From NCBI RefSeq assembly GCF_001949145.1, contig NW_019091366.1, positions 2,667,102-2,731,101 of the forward strand: DNA of 64,000 nucleotides, written 5' to 3'. Both the position numbers and the translations under genes were made by a program. Source of the stretch: Acanthaster planci (Eukaryota > Echinodermata > Asteroidea > Valvatida > Acanthasteridae). The stretch's first letter is position 1. Every line of letters begins with the position of its first letter. This document shows, piece by piece, positions 1 through 14,236 of the stretch. Under the pieces are notes generated by a model that made no database searches, was not told the DNA's origin, and saw only the letters and a list, made by a program, of their open reading frames with translations.

Positions 1-3000
1 CAGGCTCCGCAGCACCGCAATGACAAAACTGGCAATGACAAGTGCTTACAACCTGTTGGTTACCACTAAATGAATGTATGACTAGAAACAGGACCATCAC
101 TGTAATTTTTGCTGACAAGTAGAAACAGTGATGAATCAGCATGCGTGACATACATTATTTACAACATACATTATTTACTTTTTTGCTCAGAGAAGGGGGG
201 GGGTTTCACCCCAACCCTCTCCCTGGATCTGCGCATGGGAATACCAGGGAATCTATTCGAAGTCGATCAACTCTGAAGTGTTTCACGAAAGTGGCGCCAA
301 ATTGAACTCTTTGTATTTCATTTGCTTTTATTCACACCTGCCTAGTGTTTTGCACCAATATTGAATTCCGAACAAAGAAACCAATTATAAAACTCCAATA
401 ATCTAAAGACAGGGCCTCCCTCAAGCGCCCGACGCTCGGACAAAAAGGCCAACAATATCACATTTAGAATGAAAATACCGTAAATTCGCAAAACGTGACC
501 TCCAGTGACCCCGAGTCGCCCACCTGATGTGTGGCAAGCCCGTAGGCGCTGGGCAGTGGAATTTTACTGTATCAAGTTTTGGTTGGGCATGGCAGTGTGT
601 GTTCCTTCGCTTTCTTTCTTTTTAATCCACTATAACGGAAAATCGAACATTGCAATGCCCGTCTTTCCGTTCCTCCATGGCCCGATAGAATTAAGTCTGT
701 CTCCGTATGTTCCCCAGGGCGGGTCATAGATACGCTTTTAGTTCTTGGTTTTTGGACTCTGAACACCGATAAACAATTCCACCCATAGCGAGGTTATGAA
801 AATAATCAGCGCAAGAGCACTCCTTTGTCTTGAAAACGGTCTCGTGTATCAACCAAAATGAACATTTATACGTTTAAAGGAATCCCAGTTGGAAATATGG
901 TTCAGATTTGTGTGGAGCGTATTGGAAGATGGTCAACGTCTCATTGTCATTGCATAGTTTTGTCTGGGTCGTTTTATAGGTAGCTTCGGATTATTTTACT
1001 GCCGTCTTCGTTGCGAAAGGCATTTTCCCCGAATTCTACTTAGTTACAGATTGAGCAAAAACCGGAATGAACCTCTGTGACCGATGAGTACCGGTACCTT
1101 TCCACAATAATCTGATCAACACTCTACATGTACATGTACATCACTGAACAGTGATCACTACCAGTAGCCATTGTGGTACCTCGCTGTCTGAGATTTGTCT
1201 TTTTTTTATAAAAAATTCAAGTCTGATACTCCCTTGCAGTACAGCGATATCCGGCAGGTTGGTTCCCCAATCATGGTAACAACCACCAGACTTGATGTAA
1301 GGCTGATCGAGTTTGACGGTTATCATGTCTCAGCGGACTTGATTGTGAGGAGTGAGGTGATCCCCTAAGGAGCTGAGATGTCGAAAGTCAATTCTTAATT
1401 TAACTTATTAGATCGCTACTTTTTACACTCAGAGGAAGGAAAAGTGAGGCTGTAGGATTGAAGATGACACAAGAGGATGCAAAGAAACTCCAACGACACT
1501 TTTGCTTATTTGATGTTTGTTTGCTTTTAGATATATGTTTTACTCCTTCAAAATTTCTAAGAAAACTAAACGATGATTCAGCTACACGCATTTGCTATTG
1601 CTGATGAACTTACCTTTTCTCAACAAATCACTGTCAAGTTTTTAGATGCACAAGCCTTCAGACAAAGAGAGCATTTGCTTTGACGAATGGATTCGAAACA
1701 GAAGAATCGCGCAGAATCGCACAGTGTTGAACAATATTTCCTCGTCTTTTTAAGTCGCGTTAAATTGAACAAAATGCGTCGCACATGGCAACCAGTACCT
1801 TGACATACAATTAACCCTCTCATCCTCGTCTAGTAAATACATGTACATCACTAGTTTTAGTTGTACTCCTATTTTTGGTGGGGATTTCCCTGGTTTTCTT
1901 TGACAAATTTAGTTGATGGTGGGAAACTTTGACCTGTGGTTGCTGGAAGAATGTCAGGGTTCGTTTTTCTTTCATGGCCAAGTCACAGAGTGGCCTGGTG
2001 CAGGTGGTCGAGAGGTGAGGCAAGACGCTGACAGAAAAATAGGTTGAAAATATGTGTTTTTTTTTTAATTGTAAGCAATCTCTGGACGTCATTGCGGTTT
2101 TGAGCAATCACCTTGCAGTTCAATTTAATTCCCTTCTGGAACATTTTGTAATAACACAACTCAGTCCATAAAAGTTGTCACATCCATCTTCCCAAGCCGA
2201 GGTATGGGGTTGTTTACGGTTGGGTTTTATTCCAAAAAGCTAATTCTCCTCGGGGCTTGGTTCGTGCAGCGCGCGGCAGCATATGATGAGCCCGGGCAGT
2301 CTGCAACAAAAGGTGGTACGGTTCAACTGAATCCCTTGGGTTTGTTACCGGCCTCAGTTGGCCGAGTTCATCACTAATTCATTGCCATGAAGGCGGGCCG
2401 AATTACGTGCGTGGGAGAATTGAACGTTGTCGCGCGATAGGGAACCGAAACAGAGGGGATATATTAGGCCTTACCCAGTCAAATTGTTATATTTTCACTG
2501 GTAATAGAACCTACAACACTACTCATCGCAAGATATTCCGATGGTTGTTTTTCACATCTAAGAATTTCAGCCTGGCGTGTTGCTGGTACCAGTTGCAGGT
2601 ATGTGTGAGCAGGAAAACAGAGTAGACCCCTAAACAATTTTCGTGAATAGCGATTGGGTTTCCCTGAAGGGTGGCAGGGCCAAACTGGTTAAAAGTTCGC
2701 CCTACCGTAGTGGGTTTTGAAAGACCTGATCGTTTTGATTAGGGAAAAAGTGGTGAAATGGATATGAGATTGAGAAGATAGCCTTGGGTGTTGGAATATC
2801 AGACTTCTTTGTGGCCACGAAGTTGCGATCGCAGTGACTTGACACCTACAGTGCAGTCCCCTTTCACAATGTTATACGGTTAATGGACGGCGTATACTTA
2901 CGAATGTATGCTTATGATTCTGAATGTACTGGAGATGACGCCATCAGAATGATCGAAACGTCTGCATGGGTCTGCACCAAATGGGCCCCTGTGGTATACA

Positions 3001-6000
3001 TTCAGGTCATACAATACTGTCGTAATTTCTGCTCTTACTTTTACCAAACGCAATAATTGTTTCTCAGTCCGGCAGTGAACAAGAAATCAGACCTAAACTC
3101 AAATTCAAAATCGCGTTTAAAACAGTATAATACACCCGAGGCCTCGGTGCACATCAAACCTTCGCTTTGGCTAGCTACAAACACACGTACGCTAATTCCT
3201 GCGGTTAAGGCCCAAATGTGTTCGGGTAAAGAAAAAAGTAGAGACATTTTAAAGGGGGGGGGGAATAATATCGTGACGGAAGGTAAAATCTGTAGCCATC
3301 CCCGTTTTTACAGTGTGGAGTAATCAATACGACACTCGTGGATTGTTCAATAAAATAGTTTTCTTTTATACTTCGTTTTAATTTCATGGAGTGGTTCTCT
3401 GTTGGTTGCGCTGTGCGTTGTCTGTTTGTCTGCACGAAAGATTAAAACATGGACAAAGTTTATTTTAGTCATGTGTCGTTATCATACCTCCCCGTCTTTC
3501 ATTAAGAGTCACCATTTCTGCCGCCAGCATCAATTCTGATAACGGCACGCGACTCTAATCGAATTTCAAGGCGTAAAGAGTAGAAGGGACACAGTATTCG
3601 GAGAATCGTGTTTCATGTTGACTTCAGTCCTCTTGAAATCGCATCAAATGATGTTGTTATCGAGTCATCAGCTGCAATGTCTGTATGGCTGCTGCATAGA
3701 TCAGTCATCACTGTGATGTCTCAGTCACTGAAGATTTCCATGGCATGCATTCCCAAAATTTACTTGAAATTTTCAAGTAATTTTGTTCAAAAGTATTTAA
3801 AAAATTATAAAACAGACTTGATGTCTGTTTGTCTCTTTCTTCTTTTCATCATCACGCAAAAATTTTGTTGGCATTGTGTTACTGCAGTAGAATCGACAAA
3901 GTCACCGTGACAGAGGGACATAGAATCGACAAAGTCACCGTGACAGAGGGACACGTGCCGCATTAGTAACGAACTGTCGTCTTTGGTCGAAGACAGAGAT
4001 TCGACCTGGGTCAGGTTACCTGACTAATAGGTTAACACCCGTATCCCTTCATAGAAAACACAGGGAAAATGGATAAATACCACCCACCACCAAACCTCGA
4101 TATGTCTTGTCTGTCTGTGTCGACCAGGCGTGATTGAAGGTAATGTGTGACCAAGGTCTGCTCTCTCCACTGTATCATCCCACAAGCGTCAGCCTAAACT
4201 GAAGAAACAGAAATAAACACTGACCCATTTTGAAACCCGTCCAGGTCTTCGTGTTTACTCGGGCTGACCTCTCTCAGCTTTCACGACACAAACATGGTCG
4301 GTATCGCTATTGCATTAATCGATTTCCAAGTAGTTAGAAGAACAATGTTTGTTGTTTGAAGAAACAAAAACATCTTGAAAACGGCGCGTAGATTTGACTC
4401 TAGGGGGGTGATGACGTCAACACTATTGAAAACCAATCGCTTTTATTCTTCAAGTATCTTGGAAACGAAAATTGCATGCATAGGAAAATTGGTTTTATAT
4501 TCGTCGAACATAAACGGTCCTCAATTCAGAGATGAAATCATATCAATCATAGGCCTACCTTTCTCAGTATTGAAGAGCATCAGTTTTCAGCACAAACTAC
4601 TCCACATTGTCTGATTTTTAAAAATATTGCTAGTACTGCTTTTCATTTGTAAAAATAAAAAACTGGTTTTAACTAAAGATTTGCCTGGCACTCACGAATA
4701 ACGATATTATAACAGTATAGGCCTGATTCACATTTCTAGGGAAAACTTGCATAAAATAAAAGTGTTGCCTCGCGAGAATCCAGACGGCAAATAATCTATA
4801 AGTCTTATTGCATTTGAAATTAATGGGCATGCGTTCGTGCTGTGTTTGGTTTCTCTTTGAATTAAAATCATGCTGTACGCCTGAGCGCTTGGTTCGTGTA
4901 CATGATGGGGTATAGAACTACCAAAGATTTCGGGTTTTAGAAGTTTAGTGGTAGCATTTTGTCTGCATTTTCCATTTAAGAGCCGATGTACACAAATGAG
5001 TTTTACATCTATTTTACTTTTACAGTGCCGTCTGGACTTTCGACCTGTGAAAATATAATTGATATCGTTGGGGTAAGGGGACGGTGGGGAATTCAGGTTT
5101 GCCGGACATGTTGCAAAGCATTACCGGTATGGTGTCATTATCATGTGGACCTAAACATCTGACTGTAGGAGTGGATGATTCCTTTTTGTAAGAAAAAACA
5201 GATACCATACCAAATTTACATGCAACCTCTGTTTATAAATGAACTCTGCGCCCTCGTGTATACATAGATGTTAGTTTAATTCGCAACCTGCCAATTTGGA
5301 CCGTGAATAATGTGCTGTTCATACTTAAAAGCGTCCATGAAGGAATGCCATTCTCGATTCTTCGCGCGAAGATGTAAACTATTCGGGAAGAAGACGACAC
5401 AATTATTGTTTGTCGAAATAATTGTCTTCTTAACAAGATAAAGAAAAAAGTCCGTGCCAACCCGAGACTGAATTCCGGACAGTTCATAACCTCCAACTCG
5501 AAGGGTTTCCTTTTAAATTTCCTGATTGAATTCCTCACTTTGTCATGATCTGTGTTTGTTATTTTGGCTTGGGGTCCCCTGTGTATATCAAAGGGGGGAG
5601 GGATACACAGAATATAGTTGGTTTGGTACCGAGGGACAACATACTCTAAGTCAGCGAGCCTCTTTCACAACAATACCACGGACATTTTACACGGACGTAG
5701 TGCATGAAAAGATGATGGGCTTTGGAAGACCACTGGGGAGCACTGACCGACAGAACAATAACGACGTCACCCTCGACTATAAATAAAAAGGTAGTCACAA
5801 AAAGGCCACTTTGAAAGATACCGTTAATTAGCTTCAGACAGTGTTGCTCGGAAAAGTTGCTAAACACACGCTGGTTCCCTGGAGTGATGTCAGCCTTGTG
5901 TGTGTAGATGGTCTAGAACCAGTGCTAACAAGCGAGTTCGTAGCTGGCAGTGTTCACTGATGTCTTCCACGGTAGACAGATGACGATGTACCGTTACAAT

Positions 6001-8400
6001 TATTTCTAATAAAAAAAATAAAATAACAAAAATTAAGCAAAAGGCAACAACAAATTACCATATATTAGTTAACATATACTTGCTCACAAAACCAGCTCTT
6101 CACGTATCTTAAAGTATTGTGGTGCGTGGATGTTATTTCCAGGGAAAGGGCAAGACGCAACGTACTGACAAGTCATTAACAGAGAAAAGGGGTTAGTTGA
6201 TTTTCTCGTTATGCAAATCGGTGTTTTTTTCCCTTTCATTTCCGTCCTCAAATTTGTTTTTCATTTTGTCCTTTCCCGTTTTATTGCCGGCACTCAGTGC
6301 AATGACAAATCGGCTGCGCTGTTTGACATTTATATAAAGCCACAGAAAAATAATGACCAAATGAGAAGATTCCCCCGCTTTGACTGTTTCTGCGCAAATG
6401 GTCAATGTTACGAGACACTTGATTTGCCAACGGGACAAGGAATCCAGAGATCTCAAAATAAAGATTGGTTTTCAACGCAATCAACGTAGAATTTTCTTGT
6501 TAATCCATAATGCATTGGTCATCCGTTGGGCCCGCTTCAAACATCGAACTTCTGTAGTGTCAAATTCGATCCGTTGCAAAAAGCGACTGAAATTCGGCAT
6601 GCAGTTACTTCAAACGTAGATTTTCTGCCATGCCTTATTCAAATGTTGCACTACAGGTATTACTAGAATTAGACACGGGAAAAAATACGATGTTTGAAGC
6701 GGGTCTTATACTTATTCCAGAGCCTCTCGCACATTGGTAAATGTTAATCAACCAAACGTCTGTGACACCTGTGACGATAGAAACAATAGAAACAGAGGAA
6801 TACGTTTTTTAAAAACCTCCACAAAAGAAAGAAGAGGACTGATTTCCCCTCCTTCTAGCTGGACTCAGGTAAAACGATGCTGAGACCACACAGGATGAAG
6901 GCATGGCGACCTTTGTTCGGTTGCTCTTTGATCTACACAAGTTGAGCTTATTCTTGGGTCATTTGGATCATCACTCAGCGCAAACAGAAAAAGGGGCGGT
7001 GTGATTTACAGAGACTAGCCTTTATCCAAACCGACCCTACACCCCAAACATCATTTCTCATTTTTGAAAACGTCTTATCAAATATGTGTAGGCAGGAAAC
7101 TGATGTTGGATGCCGCCATGAAGTATCATAAAGATGTGTAAACTGTCGTGTCATTTTTATAGTTATAGGGAGGGCCTGCGAGAAATATCCATGTTTACTC
7201 AACTTCTCTAATCCAACAGCAACAAACAAGTGGTCTGCGCCATGTGTTGTTGACTTGTTTGTTGTTGGTTTGAACCATGTAAACATTCTTATAGGTATGT
7301 GCACGCGCAGAACAAAGCTTTAGAACAAAACGAGTTGATGCGATTAAACGAAATGTGCGAAATGCAGGCCGACATAAACACAGGGAAATCAGTAGTCTCA
7401 CTTTAAAAAGTTTTAAGAAGTGCGTTATTGACAGAGTGCACAGAAACTAAACCCGTCTGGCAATAAATGCAGACAATTTCTTTTCTGCCAAGTTTACCCT
7501 GGATTATCCATCCAAATTCCTTGCACAAGACACATGTGATGATTACAGTACAAAAATCCCACACATGATGGATTTAGGTAACTTGGGAGACGTACTGAAA
7601 CATGACACTCAGGAATCCGTGAGATTCAATTCGTCATCTAGATGTAAATCAACCACAGAGATATTACAGAGCTACGGAATGAGAGCTACTACGCTACTGT
7701 GCATAGAAACCAATTACCGAGAAGTTAAGGGGCGATTATAAGTTTTAGCGGGGAAAATAGTGAATTGGAAATCAGTAAATTGACACGTCCTCGGGAATTG
7801 CCTCGCAGTTATGTTCAGAACTGAATTTTTAAACTTGGCTGGTACTCTGCGATTTTTTTTCTCTCATATGCTTTCATTCAGCAACCAACCGTCTCTGATC
7901 TTGGGACCAGCAAAACGTGTTTTCTGATTTTGAGATAATATTACAACTCAGAAAAATGCATGTTTACGGGGCTTAATAAACTCAACTTGCATAGCCAAAA
8001 GCTAACATGATCCAGTTCGAAATTATCTCGTGAGAAGCCTAGCTATGATTTTCGTCATGATGAAAATTCTCCGTACTACTTTGTGACATTGCAACCAAAT
8101 ACCTTCCCTCGCAACCTCAGCTATCAAAGATGACCTGGTAAACTTCTTAGCTCACATGCATGACATTACGAAACTGGCTAGGCACCCAGTAGAAGTCGGA
8201 AACTTTCCGTTAGATTTAAGAAGATGAAGAGCCGGACAAACCAAGTCGGACAGCGTGAGCATTAGGTGTGCTCGTCCATCCAAGTCTTACACCAAATCTT
8301 CTGACGTCACAATGGAGGTAGAAAGGTGAATGACCCTGTGAGTTACCTCAATCCCATCGCAAAGATAAAAATCTTGATACACAGTACATTTACGTTAACC
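1..8400. other. Upstream intergenic DNA, no gene supported
   Basis: CpG frequency is ordinary. All open frames are short, overlap on both strands and resemble no family. A 33-bp tandem duplication lies at 3888-3953. A CpG-dense stretch at about 2200-2480 followed by a donor-like CAG|GTATGT near 2596 could be another promoter and first exon, but nothing else supports it. Confidence 0.5.
3888..3953 (+). repeat. 33-bp perfect tandem duplication
   Basis: Two identical copies, 3888-3920 and 3921-3953, starting TAGAATCGACAAAGTCACCG. Confidence 0.95.
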
Positions 8401-8750
8401 TGAAAATGGACCGATAAAACTTTTCATTTCTTTAAAATGTAAACCGTAAAGTCATCCATCCTGATTTCCTGACAACAGATCCGTTAGTAAGAATTTTTAC
8501 TACACTTTTCGTACGACCACGGGGAACTTACTCCTCTATGGTGCGACCGGTACGACGGACGTAGGGTCTTTTTCCCAGTGCGACGATGGTGCCAATCAAT
8601 TATAGCTAAGCTTCTCCCGTTTACACAGAATGGAATGGTCCACTCTGGCACCTCCCCATTTCTGTCAACATTTCGAAGAATGTGTGTACATGACGGGGCC
8701 AACTTTACACGTACGTGCAGTCGGCCGTATAGAGCGAGCATGCGCACCAG
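8400..8750 (+). promoter_or_regulatory. Possible FGFR promoter region
   Basis: CpG-dense sequence with a CCAAT motif (8592-8596), a TAATTG-type homeodomain core near 8597-8602 and an NRF1-like palindrome at 8738-8746. It lies directly before the candidate first exon. No clear TATA box is seen. Confidence 0.25.
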
Positions 8751-8911
8751 TTATCACTAAGTAGACAAAATTTGGAAGCATTCTCGCAACTTTGCTGGAG
8801 AAAAACTGGTCCTGGGATTGTGCTTTTCTAGTGTTTAACTTCACTACCAGACATATACAGGTCGCAGAGGATCTGTGCTGATCAACTGAAGGAGTGGAAT
8901 ATTGATTAAAG
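8750..8911 (+). other. Possible non-coding first exon of FGFR
   Basis: A strong donor, AAAG|GTAAGT, lies after 8911, at the 3' end of the CpG-rich block and about 0.5 kb before the sharp CpG drop. An NRF1-like GCATGCGCA (8738-8746) and other CpG-rich sequence lie just upstream. Splicing to 34210 would make a 25-kb first intron. The exon start shown is arbitrary, and this is inference from composition plus one splice site. Confidence 0.3.
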
Positions 8912-10527
8912 GTAAGTTTGGTGGAATTTGGGGAGTATTTTTGAGGGATGGTTGAAGTCGATATTCGCAAGGGGGAAGAAGTGGGCCATTGTTAATACCG
9001 TGGAAGCTATTGGGTGTATGAACACAACGTGCACACGGTACGTAACCGCTAACCATGCTAACGGAGGTTGAATCGAAATCGATTACGAAAACCACCATGA
9101 AATCTGGGAGTTTTTATTTTACCTTTTAAAGAAATTTTATCACAGACATGACAGAATGATATCGGTAGTTTAATGTGACCGTGAGACACTGTAGTCATTC
9201 CAAAATGTATTCACTACTAGTACCAGGCTTAGGCGAGATATTCGAAAGTTGAGAAGTTCATTAAAGATTGACCTGGCATGCCTGGTGTCGATGTCGTCGT
9301 TTGGTCCGTTCGTGGGAAGAATGACCCCATTCATCCCAGCATAGAGCCGCCATTTGGTCGCCCCAACTTCACGGAGCAGCGCTGATTGCGCTTGAATTGG
9401 TGGTCTTGCAAGTTAGAAGAAATAAAGACCTTACTTTATGTAAATGTTTGTTGAGTCTTGAGATGCTCTTAACTCTTAACATTCAACATGTTCCCATAAA
9501 ACCCTTGCAAGTAATTTATATCGTTTTCCTTTTTTGATGATTATTCACTCTTTACCTGGTACCATCCCAAATATTTAGTTACTTAGTAATAGTTTGATTT
9601 TGCTTCAAAATTGTAAAGATAATCATGATACATTTCATCGCCAAGATTGTGGTAGAAGATTTTAAGACAGTTTTCATAAATGAAGATTTTCAGATTTTCA
9701 GATACAGGAGTGATGTACATCATACATGTGGCCTTATAGTAAATCATAATATACCGGGTAGTGGCTAGTGACAGTCTTTGTTATGTACACATGTACCTAT
9801 CCCAACTTTTACATAGCTTTTTCTTTCCATGATTATTTCATGTAAGTGCTTCAGTCTGAAGTGAAGTAATTTGAATAAACGCTGAATGCATTCCAGCTGC
9901 TTGCTTCCAGGAACTGAAGGGTAAACTCTGATTTGTTTAACTCTTAAACATTGGCTCTAAGCATCTGGAACGGCTTGTTGAGGTGGCTGCAAATGTCTAT
10001 GGTGAGGCGCCTGGGAGTTGTTGAATGATTCCAGCATTGAAGAATTTAGGAGAAGGGAGAACTACAGTAGATGGAACTGAGAAACGTGATGGCCATAGTT
10101 TATGACAAGTAACAAACAACAGAGAACTATGTGTTGTCATGTGGTGATGAAACTTTTCATGATGAAGACCATGTACAGTGGTGGGGACTTGGGGTGACAA
10201 ATTTCTAAATCAACATGTTTCACATTTTCCTGTGCTGCTTCCTTTCGGTATGTTTGTGAACATGTACGAAAGTAATATTATGTTAACTTGTTCATTTTGT
10301 AAGTCTGTTGATTGTTTTCCACGAATTGCCTAAATTTTCTTTTAGCCTGCAAACATAATTAAATGCATGTACGGTAATCCATGCCATCTTGCAAAATCTT
10401 TGGTATGGATTCGCTTGTAATTCAGTATGAAACTAAGATTAAAAAACTCACTAAATGCATAGAACACATCTTTCCTTAGGCTTCCAAGAACTTCCTGTAT
10501 ACACATGAAGATTGACATATTACTTAA

Positions 10528-10583
10528 AACCCTAACCCTCCTCAATCCTTCACCTGTTGTAGGACTGAGGAGTGTTAGGGTTA
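10528..10583. repeat. Foldback repeat, copy A
   Basis: Left arm AACCCTAACCCTCCTCAATCCT (10528-10549) pairs with 10561-10582 at 20 of 22 positions around an 11-base loop. The same sequence recurs at 39773-39831 and a relative occurs at 23947-24088. Confidence 0.85.
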
Positions 10584-13500
10584 CGCTTTGTAGTAATTGT
10601 ACAAATTTTGATGTTTTTGTTCACAAACTGAAAGTTTATTAATTTGGTGACGGTTGATTTAGTATCTCTCAGGCTGAAAATCAGAAATTCAGTTTGAAAA
10701 TTTACTTGTGGAGTTATCATGCTAAAAAAGTTGGATACTGGAGAGTATTGAACATTAAAAAAAACCAACTGGAACAACCCAAAATAAAGTACATGTATAA
10801 TAGTTATAAAGGGGCCTGAGATTTCATTCCCAGCAAAATCTTACGTAGAGTTAGTTCAGATTGAGAATCGATGCGTAACTAATTCCTTGCATTCTGTCCT
10901 GTCTCACGTACATTATGGACTGTCACGGTTGGAGTAGCAAGTAATGACTGCAGCAAAGTGTGTTCTGAGCATCAGGAACCACTGCATGTTTCATCTTTGT
11001 CATGCAAAATAGTTGATATACTTTAGTGAGTTCAGAGTTGAGTTATTATATTGTGTTAAACATTAAAATTCATTCTGTGGTTTTACATAGTACATTTAAG
11101 TCTGTCGAGATTCCTGAACTTCTGATACCACTATTCATGTGGATTTTCCCTTCACATATCTCATCTGACCAGAATTACTTGTTATCCTAGATTACCTTGT
11201 ATCAGGATTTTTAGTCAGAACCTTTGATGGAGAGCTGTATTTCATAATTCACATGCTCTTTGCGATTTGTTTGTCATGCATCAGAAGCCTTGGTCTGGTT
11301 AAAGCTTAATCCACTTTGCCCAGGGTAGATTTTTTTTCCAAAGTGATCAGTATTGTACAGGTCACATTGCAGTAATACTCGGAAAGAAACTCTGGTTTGA
11401 AAGTTGTAACAACTTTTAGTTAAACCATAAACCTTAGATGTATGGTCAGGTAGTAATAACATACATGTACCAGTATTGTTTTCAGGGCCACTGAGCCACT
11501 CATTTGAAACGTGATTTCCTCAGTTTGCCCACATCCAAAAATAAATACATGTAGATAGACAAGAGTTAAGTATATAGGTTGTAAAAAAATTTCATCCCAA
11601 TGTTATAATATTGGGCTTGGCAAACCTACATATGTGAACTGAAATTAGAAATGTAAAAATGTCAGGAGTGATACAGCAAAATAACTTTTCTGAATGGTTA
11701 ACATTGAAACAAACATGATTGATGTGAGATTATGTATTATGAAACGGGCCGTAATGAGGGTAATTGTGTTTGGTTGGGTTCTGGTAACACTGCAAGGGAC
11801 ATGGCATTTGACTTTCTGAGTGACAGATTCACCCTGCTGAGAAGTAGGTAGGAATGCTGTGGAGTCGTCTTGGCCTGTCTAGAGAAGCCAGCATCATCCT
11901 CAGTTTACCTGTCATCAAACTACGCTGAGAATGTAAGCTGTCACTGGTAGGCACTGCTACAAGACATTAAATGCTATCTCAAACATTTTCATGGGACACA
12001 GTGTAAGCAGTGTTGGATTGCATTAATCAGTATGGTATCACAGCCTTCTACATGGTACATAGTAGTATGTGGGCACGCTCTGATTACCTAGCTTCAATCC
12101 CGCTTGGAATTTCATGCACACTTCTTAAAGAAAGAGGATTAAGTGGGTTTGTCAAGGGGCTGCCTGAAGTAGCATGAATTTTCCATCAGCACTGTAACCC
12201 AAGTGGCTGTGTGCATGTACTGTACTGGATAGATGTATTAAGAGCCCGAAATTAGGCCAAAAAAGGGGTTGTACAAGACCTTCCAACACGATCAAGTTTG
12301 TTCTGCCGTTATCAGTTCCTGAGAACATACTCTTACAATTGACGTACATCACAAGTGCAAAAACCAGAGTAAATACCAGGAGTTTGCTTCAAATGGAAAC
12401 TCTTACATGAACCCTTGGCATATTCTTCAGACATTTTAGCTGACCATATTTTCTCAGAGTACAGGCTACAATCTACATGTATTACCAGACCGGAGGAGGC
12501 TGTCAAACACTTGAAAGATCTCATGTCCATGACCCTATCCCACTGGCTCTGCAGAGTACACCACAGCATTCCTGGACCAAGTTTGTTTATCTTAAGATGC
12601 CCAAATTGGCTGTGTAACATAGGAATTCCTGAACAATAACTGTTGCAATCTGGAAGGTCTCTGCTACTAGGCTGTAACAACAGGCCAGTTTAGAAAGGTG
12701 TATCATGCCAAGATGGCGCCAAAAATTATGATTCTTTGTTCAGAGCATGTCATTTAATAAGTTCCAAGTTACAGGATAGAGATAGGACACAGGAACTGAT
12801 AAGGAAATTGTTTATGTGCTGTGTATTCTGAGGGTTTGCTTGTGTATTAATATTACACTTCAAACCCCTTTTTGGTACTTGTGTGACTTGGGTAGTTTTT
12901 CCTTCATTTGAGAGCGAGACTGTTTTATTTAAAAATACACATTACCTAACAGGTTCGAATTGTGGCTTGGTCCGAATTGTGGCTTGGTCGGTTGACTGTT
13001 CACTCAAGTTGCCCCATTCCTCTGGGGTGTTTGATTTCGATGTTTACAGTCCAACACACTCCCTCATTCCATCATGGTTGCATTCTGATTGGACAAAGTA
13101 CATGCAATCTCAAATACCAACAGTCTTCTTTGTTGTCTTATGGACCCTGTGTTTGTATTTGATCTGGTTAATATCCAAAAAACAAAAAAAAAACCAACAA
13201 AGCACAGATGGAGCTGCGTGTATTTTATTGGAATGTTCACCCTTTCTCCATTGATCCAGTGTATTTGGAATTCACATCATTCATGAATGTTCATATTGAA
13301 TGTCAAGGAGAGCATAAATACTGACCACACTAACTACTGAAGTTTTTTAAGGAGAAATGTCCCTGCTTATCATGTATTCAGCCCAGCAGCGCAAAGTACC
13401 ACTTGAGTCCATTATTTCTGAAGATGTTGAGGTTGGTGAGACCCAGTCACATCAGTCCTCTCACTTCAGGGGAAAAACAAGTCTGGGCAACAAACTGTGT

Positions 13501-13990
13501 TTTGTCTCAGGGGACTGAAGCCAACTTGTCCAAACATGAACAATGTACCCTTGACCCCCAGAATCAGGCCAGCGTGGCCTCCTCTCATGCTGCTTTCTTG
13601 CCTGTTACTTTGGTCCCACATGGAATCCTTTGAAGGGTAGGTCTATTTTTGTCAGGAACATATAAATGTTGATATGTACTTGTGAGTAAATCTTACTGGA
13701 TAGTTTACTCTGTCTTCATTTATCCATTTCATTTAAACTCTCCCATTTGAAGTGGGCTATCTTCAGCTGTGGAGAGTGACATTGTATTCCATGATGATAT
13801 TTTGAAATTTGCATTGGATTGCTGTTATCTTTTAGAGGATTTGAAAAGCAGGATTTGTTCCAAAATTGGAGGGACTTTGACATTTGAGAACGGAAGTTTA
13901 TGCGAACACATTCCGAGGTTCACTGTACGGCACCTGTTATGGTACATTGTTAGTGCCATTAAGATGAATCCAGTGCATAATCACGGTACA

Positions 13991-14236
13991 TTCATTTTAA
14001 AGGAACGCGATCATGCAGGCACTCCTACGGCGCTCCTCAACATTCCTAGTTCTAAAGGAGCGTAAAAATTTGCACCCCTGAATAAATGTAAGGGCACTTT
14101 ACAAATAATGAATGAAATGAAAAACACATCCATCACCAACAAGGACTGTGATTCGTTTGTAACTTATGATTACGAGTTTACATTTATCCTGCCTTGACTT
14201 TCATATGCAGGCCTATAATTATTGTATGAATGTACG
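13991..14236 (+). repeat. 246-bp dispersed direct repeat, copy 1
   Basis: Starts TTCATTTTAAAGGAACGCG and ends near TATTGTATGAATGTACG. By hand alignment it differs from the copy at 17403-17648 at four bases (about 98% identity) with no gaps. It contains an AATAAA followed by a GAATGAAATGAAAAA stretch, suggesting a short mobile element or its 3' end. No flanking duplication was recognised. Confidence 0.9.

Noticed and set aside
13769-14065. 98-residue open frame overlapping the 246-bp repeat
   Set aside because: Its C-terminal part is the repeat itself, and the second copy of the repeat has no matching upstream frame.
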